From Bacillota bacterium (GTDB taxonomy: Bacteria > Bacillota > Sulfobacillia > RBS10-35 > JAJYVN01): a stretch of DNA of 64,000 nt. Within the stretch, counting starts at the first letter, position 1, and every line of letters begins with the position of its first letter. Of this stretch, positions 26,195 to 36,100 are shown one piece after another. Both the position numbers and the translations under genes were made by a program. Below the pieces are notes generated by a model. That model searched no databases. It saw only the letters and a program-made list of their open reading frames with translations, and had not been told where the DNA came from. Location: NCBI GenBank assembly GCA_021803205.1, contig JAJZMB010000114.1:1-64000 (forward strand), written 5' to 3'.

Positions 26195-27250
26195 GTGGCT
26201 GTCCGTGACTTCACCCGCCTCACCAGCCTCGCTGCCTGCGCCGGGTGAGCGGCCAAGAAGGCGCCAGGGGACCTGGCGCACATGCTCCGCGGTTTCAGTG
26301 CGCTCTTTCCGGCCGAACTGACGCGCGAGCTGATCGTCGGGCTGGATGCGCCGGACGACGCCGCCGTGTATCGTTTGGACGAGCACCGCGCCCTGATCTT
26401 TACGGCCGACTACTTCCCCCCGGTCGTCGACGATCCGCGCGCGTACGGCGGCATCGCCGCTGCCAACGCGCTCAACGACGTCTTCGCCATGGGCGGCAAG
26501 CCCGCCTTGGCGCTCAACCTGGCCTGCTTTCCTGACGACATGCCGTTCGAGGTGGCGAGGGAAATCCTTTGGGGCGGAGCCGAAAAGGCGCGGGAAGCCG
26601 GGGCGGTGGTGGCCGGGGGGCACACCACGCGCGGGGAGGAGCCTACTTACGGTCTGGCCGTGATCGGCTTCGTCGACCCGGCGAAGCTGACGCGCAAGGG
26701 CGGGGCGATGCCCGGAGACCGCCTGCTGTTGAGCAAGCCCATCGGCAGCGGCGTTGTGACCACCGCCGGCAAGGGCGGTGCGGCCTCCCCGGCGGTGATC
26801 CGGGCAGCGGTCGCTTCGATGTCCCAGCTCAACGCGGCGGCGGCGGACGCAGCGGCAGTCACCGCCGCGCACACGGGCACGGATGTGACGGGCTTCGGCC
26901 TTGTGGGGCACGCCTTGGAGATGGCGGCACCCGCCGGCGTGGCCTTCCGCATCTTCCCCGCGCGCGTCCCGCTCTTGCCGGGGGCGGCGGACTGCGGGCG
27001 TGCGGAGTGGTTTCCGGGGGGCACGGCCAGGAACGAGGCGCACTTCGGCGGCCGTGTCCGGGCGGCGACCGATTTGGATCCGCTCCTGCGGCGCCTGATG
27101 TTCTCTCCGGAGACGGCGGGCGGCCTGCTGGTCGCCGTGCCCGCGGAACGCGTGCCGGATTTCGTCGCTGCGGCCCGCGCCGGTGGGCAGTCCGTATGGG
27201 AGATCGGCGAGGTCGTGGAGGGCACGGGGGTCGAACTGGCCTCCGTTTGA
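26195..27250 (+). CDS. selD: selenide, water dikinase, itself a selenoprotein (Sec18)
   Basis: Makes monoselenophosphate from selenide and ATP for Sec-tRNA synthesis. 351 residues when the in-frame TGA at 26246-26248 is read as Sec: FTRLTSLAACAGUAAKK, where family members have Cys or Sec in the G-[CU] site before the conserved Lys. Further motifs are GLDAPDDAAVYRL, TADYFPPVVDDP, AAANALNDVFAMGGKP, VVAGGHTTRGEEPTYGLAV, DVTGFGLVGHALEMA and FSPETAGGLLVAVP. GTG 26195 is preferred since GGAAGGGGG precedes it; the in-frame ATG 26171 is an alternative. Without recoding the product would lack the catalytic N-terminus. Confidence 0.94.
26246..26279 (+). promoter_or_regulatory. bacterial SECIS of selD
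   Basis: UGA, 12 bases, then a perfect 8-bp stem GCGCCAGG/CCTGGCGC (26261-26268 with 26272-26279) closing the loop GGA. The loop begins 20 bases after the UGA, nearly the same geometry as in the permease. Confidence 0.85.
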
Positions 27251-27282
27251 GCAGGGCGCCGGCTTTCGGTCACGCGCCCTGC
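27251..27282 (+). terminator. selD terminator-like hairpin
   Basis: A 9-bp stem GCAGGGCGC/GCGCCCTGC directly after the selD stop. No clear U-run follows. Confidence 0.5.
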
Positions 27283-27294
27283 GCCGTATGACGA

Positions 27295-27327
27295 GGGAAC
27301 GGCCGCTTTGCCGGGGCTGCCGTTCCC
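27295..27327. terminator. hairpin between convergent selD and selB
   Basis: A 9-bp stem GGGAACGGC/GCCGTTCCC located between two convergent genes, suitable as a bidirectional terminator. Confidence 0.5.
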
Positions 27328-27330
27328 CCG

Positions 27331-29421
27331 TCACGCCAACCGCCGCACATCGCCCTCACGCCGGGTGACGTGGATCCCGTCCAGGTACTCTGCCAGGGGC
27401 ACCGCAAACTTGCGCGTCACACCGAGCAGGTCGCGCAGTTCCGCCACCGTCAGCGTGCCGTGCTCCCGGAGGTACGTCCGTACCTGCGCCACCGCCGCCG
27501 CGAGCGACCGGGCGCCAAAGCACAGGCCCGCGTCCACCCGCGCCAGCCGACCCGTCTCCACCAGGTGGGCGAGCAGTTCGCCGCGCTCGGCATCGTCGCC
27601 GGAAAACCCCGAGGCCGCCAGCGCCTCCACCACTGGCGGGGGTTGCAGCCCAGCGGCCTCCAACGCCGTCACCAACCGGTCCGCCACCGCGGCGAGGTCC
27701 GTCGGCAGGGCCGGCGTGTGCTCCGGCAGCGCCACCCGCTCCCCCTCGGATCGCACGCGGCCCTCCTCGGCCAGCCGCGCGACGATCGCGGCGGCCCCCC
27801 GGGCGTCGATCCCGGCCAGCGCCGCGCGGCGCAACTCCTCGCGGGGCATTCCCGGCCGCAGGGGATGACGCGCGTGGTAGTCCGCCAGCGCTTGCGCGAC
27901 GGACGCACGGAGATCGTTCCAGCCATGGGCCGCGATGTATATCGCGGCCTCACCCGCACCCCCGAGGGCGATCAACTCGGTGCCATCCACCAGCGCCTGC
28001 GCGCGCGGCTGCGCCTCCGCCACCGGCAGTCCCGCACGCTGTGCCGCGTTCGCCAGCGATCGCGGAGTGCTCCCACTGAAAGCCGCCAGCAGCAGTTCGC
28101 GCGGGTCGCCCTTCTCCGCCAGCACCAACGCCTGCAGATCCGCAGTGCGGTATCGGCGGAAGCGATGGCCGACCTCGAGCACCGTGCCGCCGCCGACGGT
28201 GGCCACCGGGCTGTACGAACGCACGATGAAGCGGTCGCCGCGGCCGGCCGCGACCGGACGCTCAAGGCGGAGCATGGTGAAGGCGGAGGCCCCCGGTTCC
28301 AGGGTGTCGCCCTCCAGCAGGGTGGCGCGGCACAGTACCTCCGCGGTGCCCAGATGTAGGTGCAAACGCTGACCGTTCTTCAGGGGAGTGGCGTTGGCGG
28401 GCAGCGCCAGCAGCCGGACGGCCAGCAGGTCCGCGGCCCCGAGGCTACCGGGGGTCGCCAACACCTCGCCGCGGCGCACATCCGCGCGTCCGACGCCACC
28501 GAGGTTGACCGCGACACGCTGACCGGCGCGCACCCGTTCCACGGACCGGCCGTGCACCTGCAGGGCGCGCACCCGGACGGACAGGCCCGCCGGCAGCAGT
28601 TCCAGGCGGTCGTCGACGGACACGGCGCCGGAGGTCAGCGTCCCGGTGACCACTGTGCCGAAACCGGCCACAGAGAAGACTCGGTCGACGGGCAGCCGGA
28701 CAAAGCCGCGGTCCTGGTGCCCCTCCGCGCCGGCCAAGGTCGCGTCGAGGGCGCTGCGCAATTCGGGCAGCCCCTGCCCACCGAGGGCCGAAACCGACAG
28801 CAGTGGAACGCCGGCAAGGGGGGTGCCCCGCAGGTGGGCGCGGACGTCCTCGGTTACCAGCGCCAACCATTCCGCGTCCACCAGGTCGACCTTGGTCAAG
28901 GCGACGACCCCTGCCGTCACGCCGAGCAGCAGGGCGATGTCCAGGTGCTCACGCGTCTGCGGCATCACACCTTCGTTACCGGCGACGACCAGTAGCGCCA
29001 AGTCGATCCCGGTCGCGCCTGCGACCATGTTGCGGATGAAACGCTCATGTCCGGGGACATCGACGATTGCCGCGTGGCGCCCCGAGGGCAGGGCGAGGTC
29101 GGCAAAGCCCAGATCGATACTGATGCCCCGCCGCTTCTCCTCCGGCAGGCGGTCGGTGTCCACGCCGGTCAGCGCGCGCACCAGCGTGGTCTTGCCATGG
29201 TCGACATGGCCCACGGTGCCGATGACACCAGGCGGGACCGGCGCCGCGGCGGTTCCGCCCGATGTCGCGATCGGCGCGGGCGACGGCCTGCGCGACTCCT
29301 TGGGCAGAGTGATGACCCCCTTTCCGGCGTAGCAAGCCCTGTTGGCATGTGTCTGGATGCGCGGTACACGCCCCTTCGGCCGCGGCGGAGCCGTCGCCAT
29401 CCCCGGTAGCAGCGGCTGCAC
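27331..29421 (-). CDS. selB: selenocysteine-specific elongation factor SelB
   Basis: GTPase that carries Sec-tRNA(Sec) to a UGA marked by a SECIS stem-loop. 696 residues. GTP-binding motifs are [25 protein letters not shown] and LTKVDLVD, and an elongation-factor domain II is present ([15 protein letters not shown]). The long C-terminus holds winged-helix modules that bind mRNA (from about residue 430 to the end, closing with [14 protein letters not shown]). GTG at 29421 has GGGGGGAG upstream and lies 12 bp after the selA stop, so selA-selB is one operon. Confidence 0.96.
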   Translation of the reverse strand: MQPLLPGMATAPPRPKGRVPRIQTHANRACYAGKGVITLPKESRRPSPAPIATSGGTAAAPVPPGVIGTVGHVDHGKTTLVRALTGVDTDRLPEEKRRGISIDLGFADLALPSGRHAAIVDVPGHERFIRNMVAGATGIDLALLVVAGNEGVMPQTREHLDIALLLGVTAGVVALTKVDLVDAEWLALVTEDVRAHLRGTPLAGVPLLSVSALGGQGLPELRSALDATLAGAEGHQDRGFVRLPVDRVFSVAGFGTVVTGTLTSGAVSVDDRLELLPAGLSVRVRALQVHGRSVERVRAGQRVAVNLGGVGRADVRRGEVLATPGSLGAADLLAVRLLALPANATPLKNGQRLHLHLGTAEVLCRATLLEGDTLEPGASAFTMLRLERPVAAGRGDRFIVRSYSPVATVGGGTVLEVGHRFRRYRTADLQALVLAEKGDPRELLLAAFSGSTPRSLANAAQRAGLPVAEAQPRAQALVDGTELIALGGAGEAAIYIAAHGWNDLRASVAQALADYHARHPLRPGMPREELRRAALAGIDARGAAAIVARLAEEGRVRSEGERVALPEHTPALPTDLAAVADRLVTALEAAGLQPPPVVEALAASGFSGDDAERGELLAHLVETGRLARVDAGLCFGARSLAAAVAQVRTYLREHGTLTVAELRDLLGVTRKFAVPLAEYLDGIHVTRREGDVRRLA

Positions 29422-29433
29422 GGCGGCTCCCCC

Positions 29434-30882
29434 CTACCGGGTGCGCTCCAAAGCCGCAGCCACCAATTCCGGCAGGGCCTGCTCATCCTCCGGAAACAGA
29501 GTCCGCGGATCCAGCAGCACCGCATCCATCCGGATGCGGGCGACCACCGGGGGGTCGCCTCGCCGGAGCGCAGCGGCCAGAGCCTGCGCGCCGCACACCG
29601 CCGGGCGAAGCGCCACAACCGAAGTCGGCAGCGGGCAATCCGGCAGGGCGCCGGCACCCACGGCCGACTCTCCCGCTTCGATGCCGGCCTTGCAGGCCGT
29701 GCCCAACCGGTCTGAGAGGGAGTGCGCCATCCGCTGCGCCGCGGCCAACAGGTCCGGCGGCAACCGCGCCAACATGGCCAGCGCGGGCACGGCCTCTGCC
29801 GCCCGCCCGGCCCGGTACAGGTTCAGGGTGGCCTCCAGTGCCGCCAGCGTCATCTTGTCCACGCGCACGGCGCGGTGCAGCGGGTGGCGGGCACAGGCGC
29901 GCACGTGGTCGGCACTTCCGCAGATCAAGCCGGCCTGAGGACCGCCGAGCAGTTTGTCCCCACTGAAGGTGACCACGTCCAGCCCGGTGGCCAGGGCGCT
30001 CCGCACGTCGATCTGTTCTGGGCTGCCGACCCCGGGAAGGTCCGGCGCCAGTGCCCCCGATCCCATGTCGTAGGCAACGGGGACGTTATGCCGGCGCCCC
30101 ACTTCCACAAGCTCCCTCAGGCTCGGCGCCGTGGCGAAGCCCACAATGCGAAAGTTGCTCTGATGCACCTTGAGCAGCAGCGCCGTGTCCGCCCCTACGG
30201 CGGCCGCGTAATCCCCGGCGTAGGTGCGGTTGGTGGTGCCGACCTCCCGCAGATGCGCCCCACTTTGGGTCAGCACCTCCGGAACGCGAAAGCTGCCCCC
30301 GATCTCAACCAGTTCGCCACGCGAGACCACGACCTGCCTGCCAGCGGCCAGGGCGGACAGCAGCAGCAGCACCGCGGCGGCGTTGTTATTGACCACCAGT
30401 GCCGCCTCGGCACCCGTGATGGCCCGCAGATGTTCGGCGACCAGTGAGGAGCGATCGCCACGCTCCCCGGTATCCAGATCGAATTCCAGATTGCTGTAGC
30501 GCGTCGCGGTGGCGCGCACGGCTTCGGCCGCCGCCGGCGCCAGCGGCGCCCGCCCCAGACCTGTGTGCAGGACGACGCCGGTGGCATTGATGACGCGATG
30601 CAGTCGGGGCCGACACTCCACAGTGAGGTGCGCGATCACGGACGCCGGCACATCCACGCCGTCAGGGAGCAGTCCCGCGCTGGGAGATTCCGCGCGGATC
30701 TCGTCCAGCACCGTTGCGCACGTGTTCCGCACCCGGGCACGGCCCACGCGCTCCACCCAGGGCAACAGGCGCGGATCCGCCAGCAGTGCGTGCATCGCGG
30801 GGAGGCGTCCCGGACGGACGCCTGCCGTCGGGCGCGGGCACCTCCCGCCTGCGCCGCCCACCCCGCCAGGTATCGATCCCAC
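29434..30882 (-). CDS. selA: L-seryl-tRNA(Sec) selenium transferase
   Basis: PLP enzyme converting Ser-tRNA(Sec) to Sec-tRNA(Sec) with selenophosphate from SelD. 482 residues. Family features are LPAMHALLADPRL, VINATGVVLHTGLGRAPL, VVNNNAAAVLL, LLKVHQSNFRIVGF, and the PLP Lys in TFSGDKLLGGPQAGLI. Start GTG at 30882 is preceded by GGGAGAGGGAC and gives normal SelA length; the frame is open to 31170 without homology. It is transcribed with selB, away from the tRNA-Sec gene. Confidence 0.96.
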   Translation of the reverse strand: MGSIPGGVGGAGGRCPRPTAGVRPGRLPAMHALLADPRLLPWVERVGRARVRNTCATVLDEIRAESPSAGLLPDGVDVPASVIAHLTVECRPRLHRVINATGVVLHTGLGRAPLAPAAAEAVRATATRYSNLEFDLDTGERGDRSSLVAEHLRAITGAEAALVVNNNAAAVLLLLSALAAGRQVVVSRGELVEIGGSFRVPEVLTQSGAHLREVGTTNRTYAGDYAAAVGADTALLLKVHQSNFRIVGFATAPSLRELVEVGRRHNVPVAYDMGSGALAPDLPGVGSPEQIDVRSALATGLDVVTFSGDKLLGGPQAGLICGSADHVRACARHPLHRAVRVDKMTLAALEATLNLYRAGRAAEAVPALAMLARLPPDLLAAAQRMAHSLSDRLGTACKAGIEAGESAVGAGALPDCPLPTSVVALRPAVCGAQALAAALRRGDPPVVARIRMDAVLLDPRTLFPEDEQALPELVAAALERTR

Positions 30883-31481
30883 GTCCCTCTCCCTCTTCGT
30901 CGCGGCATCCGGAACCGGCCCAAGATCCGGCACCCAGCCTGCCTCCCCGTACTCAGCCACCGCGCCAGCGTCGACATCTGCTTCAGTGCGAGCGTAGCGG
31001 GTTCCCGGCGTCCGCGTCCAGTCGGCGGCGGCAGCGCGCCAGCCGGACGCGAACCCGGTGCGCCGTACCGGTCCGCACGGACGGCGCGCTGCCGGGCCCA
31101 CGCTGGCCGCGGGACCAGTCCCCCTCTGCAGGCCCGTTGCGCCGATGCCCCACGTCCCCCATGGCCTCACCGTTCGCTTCCCCCGCTAAGCCCGATTTTG
31201 GCAGAGCCATTGCGGGCGTACGCGCGGCCGGGCGTCGGGCGTCACCACGCCCGGATACCGTGCTCCCGGAGCGGTCGTGGGGCTCCGGGAGTGCGGGGTG
31301 GGCTTTTGCCGCGAACTGGAGAGCAATCCTGACCCGGCACGCAGTTCCCGCGAGGTGTTTGGTGCGCCGTGCCGTAATCTGCATCACTGTCCGGTGTGGG
31401 GTCTTCCGGCCATCCTGGCCGTGGCAGCCCTATCCCGGGTGCGGCGTGGGTGGGCTTTCCGCCGCGGCGGGTGGCACATTT
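30883..31481. other. divergent interval between selA and tRNA-Sec
   Basis: No supported gene. It contains a 10-bp inverted repeat at 31263-31291 (CTCCCGGAGC/GCTCCGGGAG) of unknown role and should hold the promoters of selA and of the tRNA-Sec gene. Confidence 0.4.
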
Positions 31482-31576
31482 GGGAGTAGCAGGATGACTG
31501 GTGTCGCCCCCGGTCTTCAAAACCGGTGAGCCGGCTTCGGCCGGCTGGTGGGTTCGATTCCCACATGCTCCCGCCA
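31482..31576 (+). tRNA. selC: tRNA-Sec (anticodon UCA)
   Basis: 95 nt including an encoded CCA, the same length as the E. coli tRNA-Sec. The acceptor stem GGGAGTAG pairs with ATGCTCCC (seven pairs plus a G-A at position 8). There is a long D stem with a 4-base loop. The anticodon arm is CCGGT-CTTCAAA-ACCGG with anticodon TCA. A long variable arm GCCGGC-TTCG-GCCGGC and T arm GTGGG-TTCGATT-CCCAC follow, then discriminator G and CCA. It is divergent from selA and provides the decoder for the in-frame UGAs of this locus. Confidence 0.96.
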
Positions 31577-31599
31577 AGCGTTGAGCTGCAAGCTGCACA

Positions 31600-31637
31600 G
31601 GCAAGAGCCCCCAGAGATCCCTCCGGAGGCTCTTGCC
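31600..31637 (+). terminator. terminator of tRNA-Sec
   Basis: A 10-bp stem, GGCAAGAGCC with GGCTCTTGCC, starts 24 bases after the tRNA and is followed by GTTTCC. Confidence 0.7.
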
Positions 31638-31846
31638 GTTTCCAGACCGGTTCCGGTCACGATCTGGTCACGCGCTGCCGATGACGGTCAGCTACCAACG
31701 GCGACGGGTCTTCCCGCCGAGCGGCGGCGAGACCGGAAGGGCGGGCGGATCGAACCTTGCAGGCAGCAGGCGCCACGGTCTCCCTGGGCACGCACCGCCC
31801 GGCGGCAGGCGCGGCACCATTTCCCGGGGATGCCCGGGGAAGGGGG

Positions 31847-32959
31847 GTGTCCTTCGCCGCCCTGATCTGGATGCACTTCGTCAACGACGGCCTGTCCGCA
31901 TACCTGCCCGGGGTGCTGCCGTACCTGGTGGTGGCCCGGCACATCTCCCTGCCCTGGGCCGGAGCCCTCATGAGCATCCTCCTGGTGGGACAGGCCCTGC
32001 AACCCCTGGCGGGCATCTGGGCCGACCGGATCGGCGGGCGGCGCCTGATGGTCCTGGGACCCGTGCTCGGCGCCCTGGGCACGCTGGGACTGGCCTTCGC
32101 CTCGGACTATGCGGCGTTCGCCGTCGCCCTGTTCCTCATCGGCGCCGGCAGCACGATCTACCACCCGCAGGCGCTCAGCGCGGCCCGCAGCCTTGCGGCG
32201 CGCCGCGAGGGGACCAGCATGTCCGCCTTTCTTGTGGGCGGGGAACTCGGGCGGGCCATCGCTCCGCTGGCGGCAGGCGCGATCGCCGTGGGGTTCGGAC
32301 TGACGCGGCTGTGGTGGCTCGCGCTCCCGGTGGCCCTGACCTGGCCCTGGATCTGGCGGGTCCTGCCCCAACTGCCGGCACGGCCGGCCGGCACGGTGCG
32401 CGTGGCCTGGGGCCGGCACCGCGGGCCCATGCTTGCGCTGGTCGCCTTCGGCGCACTGCGAGCGGCCACAATGTACGGCATCAGCACCTTCGCCCCGCTG
32501 CTCTGGCAGCAGCGGGGCGGCTCGCTGGTCGCCGGGGCCGGATTGGTCACCACGCTGGTCGGCGTCGGTATCGCCGGCAATCTGACCGGCGGCCTGGTCG
32601 CCGACCGCTGGGGCCGGCGACCCGTCCTGGCCGGGTCCGCGCTCCTTGGCGCCGCGATGCTCGCCCTGTTCCTGGTCGTGCACGGACCCTGGCTGTGGCC
32701 CGCGCTCGGCGCCGCCGGCATCGCCCTGTTCTCAACGCTGCCGGTGACCACGCTGGTGGGACAGGACATCTTCGCGGAGAACCCGGCGCTCGGCTCCGGC
32801 GTCGCCATCGGCTTCGGGAACGGACTGGGCGCCCTGCTCCTGCCCCCACTGGCCCTGGCCGCCGCCCGCTGGGGCACGGCTGCGCCCCTCTGGATCATCT
32901 CCGGGCTGATGCTCTGCTGCCTACCGACCGTCGGGGTGCTGGCGCCGCGCCGCCGGTGA
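31847..32959 (+). CDS. MFS transporter (Fsr/fosmidomycin-resistance-like)
   Basis: About 370 residues and around twelve transmembrane helices. Motifs are LIWMHFVNDGLSAYLPGVLP at the start and the MFS loop signature AGIWADRIGGRRLM, with its second copy GGLVADRWGRRPVL. The N-terminal HFVNDG pattern is typical of the Fsr-like drug or metabolite exporters. GTG at 31847 is chosen by homology, with a GGGGAAGGGGG run immediately before it; a TTG at 31757 is in frame. Substrate unknown. Confidence 0.87.
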   Translation: MSFAALIWMHFVNDGLSAYLPGVLPYLVVARHISLPWAGALMSILLVGQALQPLAGIWADRIGGRRLMVLGPVLGALGTLGLAFASDYAAFAVALFLIGAGSTIYHPQALSAARSLAARREGTSMSAFLVGGELGRAIAPLAAGAIAVGFGLTRLWWLALPVALTWPWIWRVLPQLPARPAGTVRVAWGRHRGPMLALVAFGALRAATMYGISTFAPLLWQQRGGSLVAGAGLVTTLVGVGIAGNLTGGLVADRWGRRPVLAGSALLGAAMLALFLVVHGPWLWPALGAAGIALFSTLPVTTLVGQDIFAENPALGSGVAIGFGNGLGALLLPPLALAAARWGTAAPLWIISGLMLCCLPTVGVLAPRRR

Positions 32960-32991
32960 GGGTGCCGCGCAGAATTCCAGGCACGTCACCC

Positions 32992-33669
32992 TCATCCCAG
33001 TTCCGCCAGGGCCTCCTCCACCGCCTCCACCCTCCGCCCGACGATGAACGGCGTCTCCGATTTCGTCCAGCGGCGGGCCTCGGCCTCCCGCAGACGCCGA
33101 ATCAGGGCGGCGAAGCGCTCCGGCCGATCGCACTCGAAGGCCAGCAGCCACTCCCAATCGCCGAGACCGAAGGCCTGCACGTTGTTGGTCTGGATCTCGG
33201 GGAACTCCCGCCCCATCAGGCCGTGCTCACGCAGGATCCGCCCCCGCTCCGCATGCGGCAGCAAGTACCACTCCGGGGTGCGCACGAACGGGTAGAGGCA
33301 GAGGTAGCGCAGCGGCGGCTTGCCCAGTTGGAAACTGGCGTAGTGGTCCCCAACGTATTCCGGCTTGTGGGCTACGCCAAGAAAGGCGTGTGACAGATCA
33401 CAGCAGCGGCCGAACAGCGTCCGCCGCAGCTCCGCCGCCACCGCCTGGATGGCCGCGACGTCTTCGGCCAGCAACCAGAAGGCCAGATCGGCGTCCGGCC
33501 GCAGGCCCGCCGTGCTGTAGACCCCACGGACGGTGACCTCGGGGTGGGCGCACAGCGCGTCGCGGACCTCCCTGGCGGCATCCCCGCGCGGGGCGCTCAG
33601 CCAGCGCCAGGTGCGCCGATAGACCAGAGTATGGGTGAACTGCGTCTCCGGAACCTGCAGCGTGCTCAC
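32992..33669 (-). CDS. hemQ: coproheme decarboxylase (HemQ/ChdC, chlorite dismutase family)
   Basis: Last step of the coproporphyrin-dependent haem pathway in Gram-positives. 225 residues. The pattern YPFVRTPEWYLLP, the segment EHGLMGREFPEI, FGLGDWEWLLAFECD and LREAEARRWTKSETPFIVG match the HemQ family. The Tyr in the YPFVR segment resembles the actinobacterial type. GTG 33669 has GGGGAG upstream. No other haem genes are adjacent. Confidence 0.9.
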   Translation of the reverse strand: MSTLQVPETQFTHTLVYRRTWRWLSAPRGDAAREVRDALCAHPEVTVRGVYSTAGLRPDADLAFWLLAEDVAAIQAVAAELRRTLFGRCCDLSHAFLGVAHKPEYVGDHYASFQLGKPPLRYLCLYPFVRTPEWYLLPHAERGRILREHGLMGREFPEIQTNNVQAFGLGDWEWLLAFECDRPERFAALIRRLREAEARRWTKSETPFIVGRRVEAVEEALAELG

Positions 33670-33771
33670 AGCGACCACTCCCCGCAGAAGGCGGCCGGGT
33701 CTGGGGATCGGAGCCGCGACGCCGGCGCGGCCCATCCCGCCCACGCCGGCCTGCCTGAAAACTGGACCGCC

Positions 33772-35670
33772 TCAGCCCAAAAGGGTCTCCAACTCCTCGA
33801 CCAGCCGTCCGAAGACCGCCATCGCGGCGTCTACCGGCCCGGGCGAGGCCATGTCCACCCCCGCCTCCCGCAGCAGGTCCACCGGATACTTGGACGCGCC
33901 GGCGCGCAGGAACCCCAGGTACCGTTGCCGCGCCGCCGCGCCGTCGCGGCAGATCGCCTCCGCCAGCGCCTGGGCAGCCGAGAAGCCGGTCGCATACTTG
34001 TACACGTAGAAGGCGTTATAGAAGTGGGGGATGCGCGCCCACTCCAGATCGATCTGCGGGTCGACCTCCACCTCCGGACCGTAGTAGGCCAGGTTGAGTT
34101 CGCGATAGGCCGCCGAGAGGGAGTCGGCCGTGAGCGCCTCCCCCGCCTCAGCCCTCTCGTGAATGACCTTTTCGAACTCTGCGAACATGACCTGGCGGAA
34201 AACGGTCGTGCGGAACTCCTCCAGGTAGTGGTTCACCAGGTAGGCCCGCTGCCGCCGCTCCGTCGCCTGTTCCAGGAGGTGGCGCATCAGCAGGGACTCG
34301 TTCGCCGTGCTCGCCACCTCCGCCACAAAGATGGAGTGGCCGGCGTAGGGGTAGGGCTGCGTCTCCTGCGCCAGGTGGCTGTGCAATGCGTGCCCAAATT
34401 CATGGGCGATGGTGAACACATGGTCGATGCTGCCCTGGTAGTTGAGCAGCACAAAGGGGTGCACGCCGTAGACTCCCCAGGAGTAGGCTCCGCCGGTCTT
34501 GCCCTGGTTCTCGAAGACGTCGACCCAGCCCGAGGCCACGCCCTCGCAGTAACGGCGCACGTAGTCCTCCCCGAGGGGCGCAAGGCCCCGCTGCACCGTG
34601 CGCAGGGCCTCCGCGTAAGGGATGTGCGCCTCCGGCTCCTCCACCAGGGGCACGTGGAGGTCATACATGTGCAGGCGCTCCAGGCCGAGCGCGCGACGGC
34701 GCAAGCGCAAGTAGCGATGCAGCGCCGGGAGACTCCCACGCACTGCGGCGATCAGGTTCTCGTACACCGCGAGCGGGACGTTGTCGGCGTCCAGCGCCAT
34801 CTGCAGGGAACTGGCGTAGCGGCGTGACTGGGCGTAGAACCAGTCGCGCTTGACCGACGCCGAGAGCAGGGCGCCCAGAGTGTTGCGCTGTTTGGCGTAC
34901 GTGGCATATAGAGTCTCGAAGGACTCGCGGCGCACCGCGCGGTTTCCGCTCTCCATGAAGCGGATGAAGCGTCCCTTGGTGAGTTCCACAAGACGGCCCT
35001 GGTCGTCGTGCACGTTCGGAAAGGTCAGGTCGGCGTCGTTGAGCATGCCGAAGACGGTGTCCGGGGCACGCGCGATCTCCCCGGCGCGGGCGAGCAGTTC
35101 CTCCTCGGGTGCGGAAAGCACGTGCGGCTTCTGGCGCAGGAGGTTGTCCAGCTTGTGCCGGTAAATCGCCAGGCCCGCCGCCTCCGGCGGGGGCGCCGCG
35201 CACCAGCGGCGGAGCCGCGCCTCGGGCAGGGAGAGGAGTTCGGGCTCGAAGTACGCCCAGGCACCCTCGATCTGCGTGGCCAGCATCGCCACGCGGCCCA
35301 TCATCGCCTGGTAGGTGCTGACGCGGGTGTCCTCGTCGCTCCTCATGTGGGCGTAGGCGAAAAGCTTCTCAAGCTCCCGGCCTGTCTCGTCCTGGGTCGA
35401 GAGGGCCTGCAGCAGCACGCGCGGGCCCTCCCCCAAGCGCCCGCGGAAGCCTGCCGCCAGGGCGATCCGGCCCTGCAGCGCGGCCAAGGCGTCCTCCCAT
35501 GCGGCGTCGTCCGAAAAGATGTCCTGCAGGTGCCAGCGGTGCTCGGGCGGGATGTCCGCCCGGGCCCGGAGGACATCGGGACCGGGGGCGCCCGGTCCGC
35601 GCAGGCCCTCCGGCGCCCGGAGGGGAAGGATGGCCCGAGGATCGCCCGGGACGCGTCGCGAGCGCGGCAC
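33772..35670 (-). CDS. pepF: oligoendopeptidase F (M3B peptidase)
   Basis: Cytosolic zinc peptidase of 632 residues. HEFGHALH carries the HExxH zinc site, and STANESLLMRHLL provides the third ligand Glu. The N-terminal IPPEHRWHLQDIFSDDAAWEDAL is typical of PepF. GTG at 35670 is preceded by AAAGGAGGC; the frame runs on to 35922 without homology. Confidence 0.94.
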   Translation of the reverse strand: MPRSRRVPGDPRAILPLRAPEGLRGPGAPGPDVLRARADIPPEHRWHLQDIFSDDAAWEDALAALQGRIALAAGFRGRLGEGPRVLLQALSTQDETGRELEKLFAYAHMRSDEDTRVSTYQAMMGRVAMLATQIEGAWAYFEPELLSLPEARLRRWCAAPPPEAAGLAIYRHKLDNLLRQKPHVLSAPEEELLARAGEIARAPDTVFGMLNDADLTFPNVHDDQGRLVELTKGRFIRFMESGNRAVRRESFETLYATYAKQRNTLGALLSASVKRDWFYAQSRRYASSLQMALDADNVPLAVYENLIAAVRGSLPALHRYLRLRRRALGLERLHMYDLHVPLVEEPEAHIPYAEALRTVQRGLAPLGEDYVRRYCEGVASGWVDVFENQGKTGGAYSWGVYGVHPFVLLNYQGSIDHVFTIAHEFGHALHSHLAQETQPYPYAGHSIFVAEVASTANESLLMRHLLEQATERRQRAYLVNHYLEEFRTTVFRQVMFAEFEKVIHERAEAGEALTADSLSAAYRELNLAYYGPEVEVDPQIDLEWARIPHFYNAFYVYKYATGFSAAQALAEAICRDGAAARQRYLGFLRAGASKYPVDLLREAGVDMASPGPVDAAMAVFGRLVEELETLLG

Positions 35671-36100
35671 GGATCCATGCCTCCTTTGGCGGAGCAACGG
35701 GTGGGGAACCATGCTGCGGGGCCCGTGGGTACCGGGGCCCGGGTTCTCGGCGGGACACGGGCCGACACAACCCGGACGGCGGGCCGGAATCGGGAACCGG
35801 CGGCGCCACCCGGATGACGGGACGGGGAAACGGGACCCCGCCGAACCGGCGGTACGGAGTGGGCAACGGCACGGGAATCCATGTGCGGCAAGCGCTGGCG
35901 GCACCCGCCTCAGGCACCGCAACCGGCGATGGCGATCGACGACGCGGTGAGTCTATCAGATGCCGCGCGCCAGTGCAGGCAGGACCGGGAAGGAGGCGGA
36001 GTATGCGGGCGGATCCGCCTCCGCGCCGGAGCAGAGAGACCTTGCAGCAAAGGGGTTAACAAGACAGTGGCTCCGGGAGAGCGGACTCTCACGGCGCCAT
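35671..36100. other. non-coding interval upstream of pepF
   Basis: No supported gene. It is rich in GC inverted repeats, and a GGGTGGCGCCG run on the minus strand only loosely resembles a T-box core. Confidence 0.35.

Noticed and set aside
31263-31291. A second tRNA-like structure upstream of tRNA-Sec
   Set aside because: Only a single inverted repeat is present, with no T or anticodon arm.
35770-35830. T-box leader upstream of pepF
   Set aside because: GGGTGGCGCCG only partly matches the T-box core, no specifier loop or antiterminator was evident, and pepF is not a usual target.
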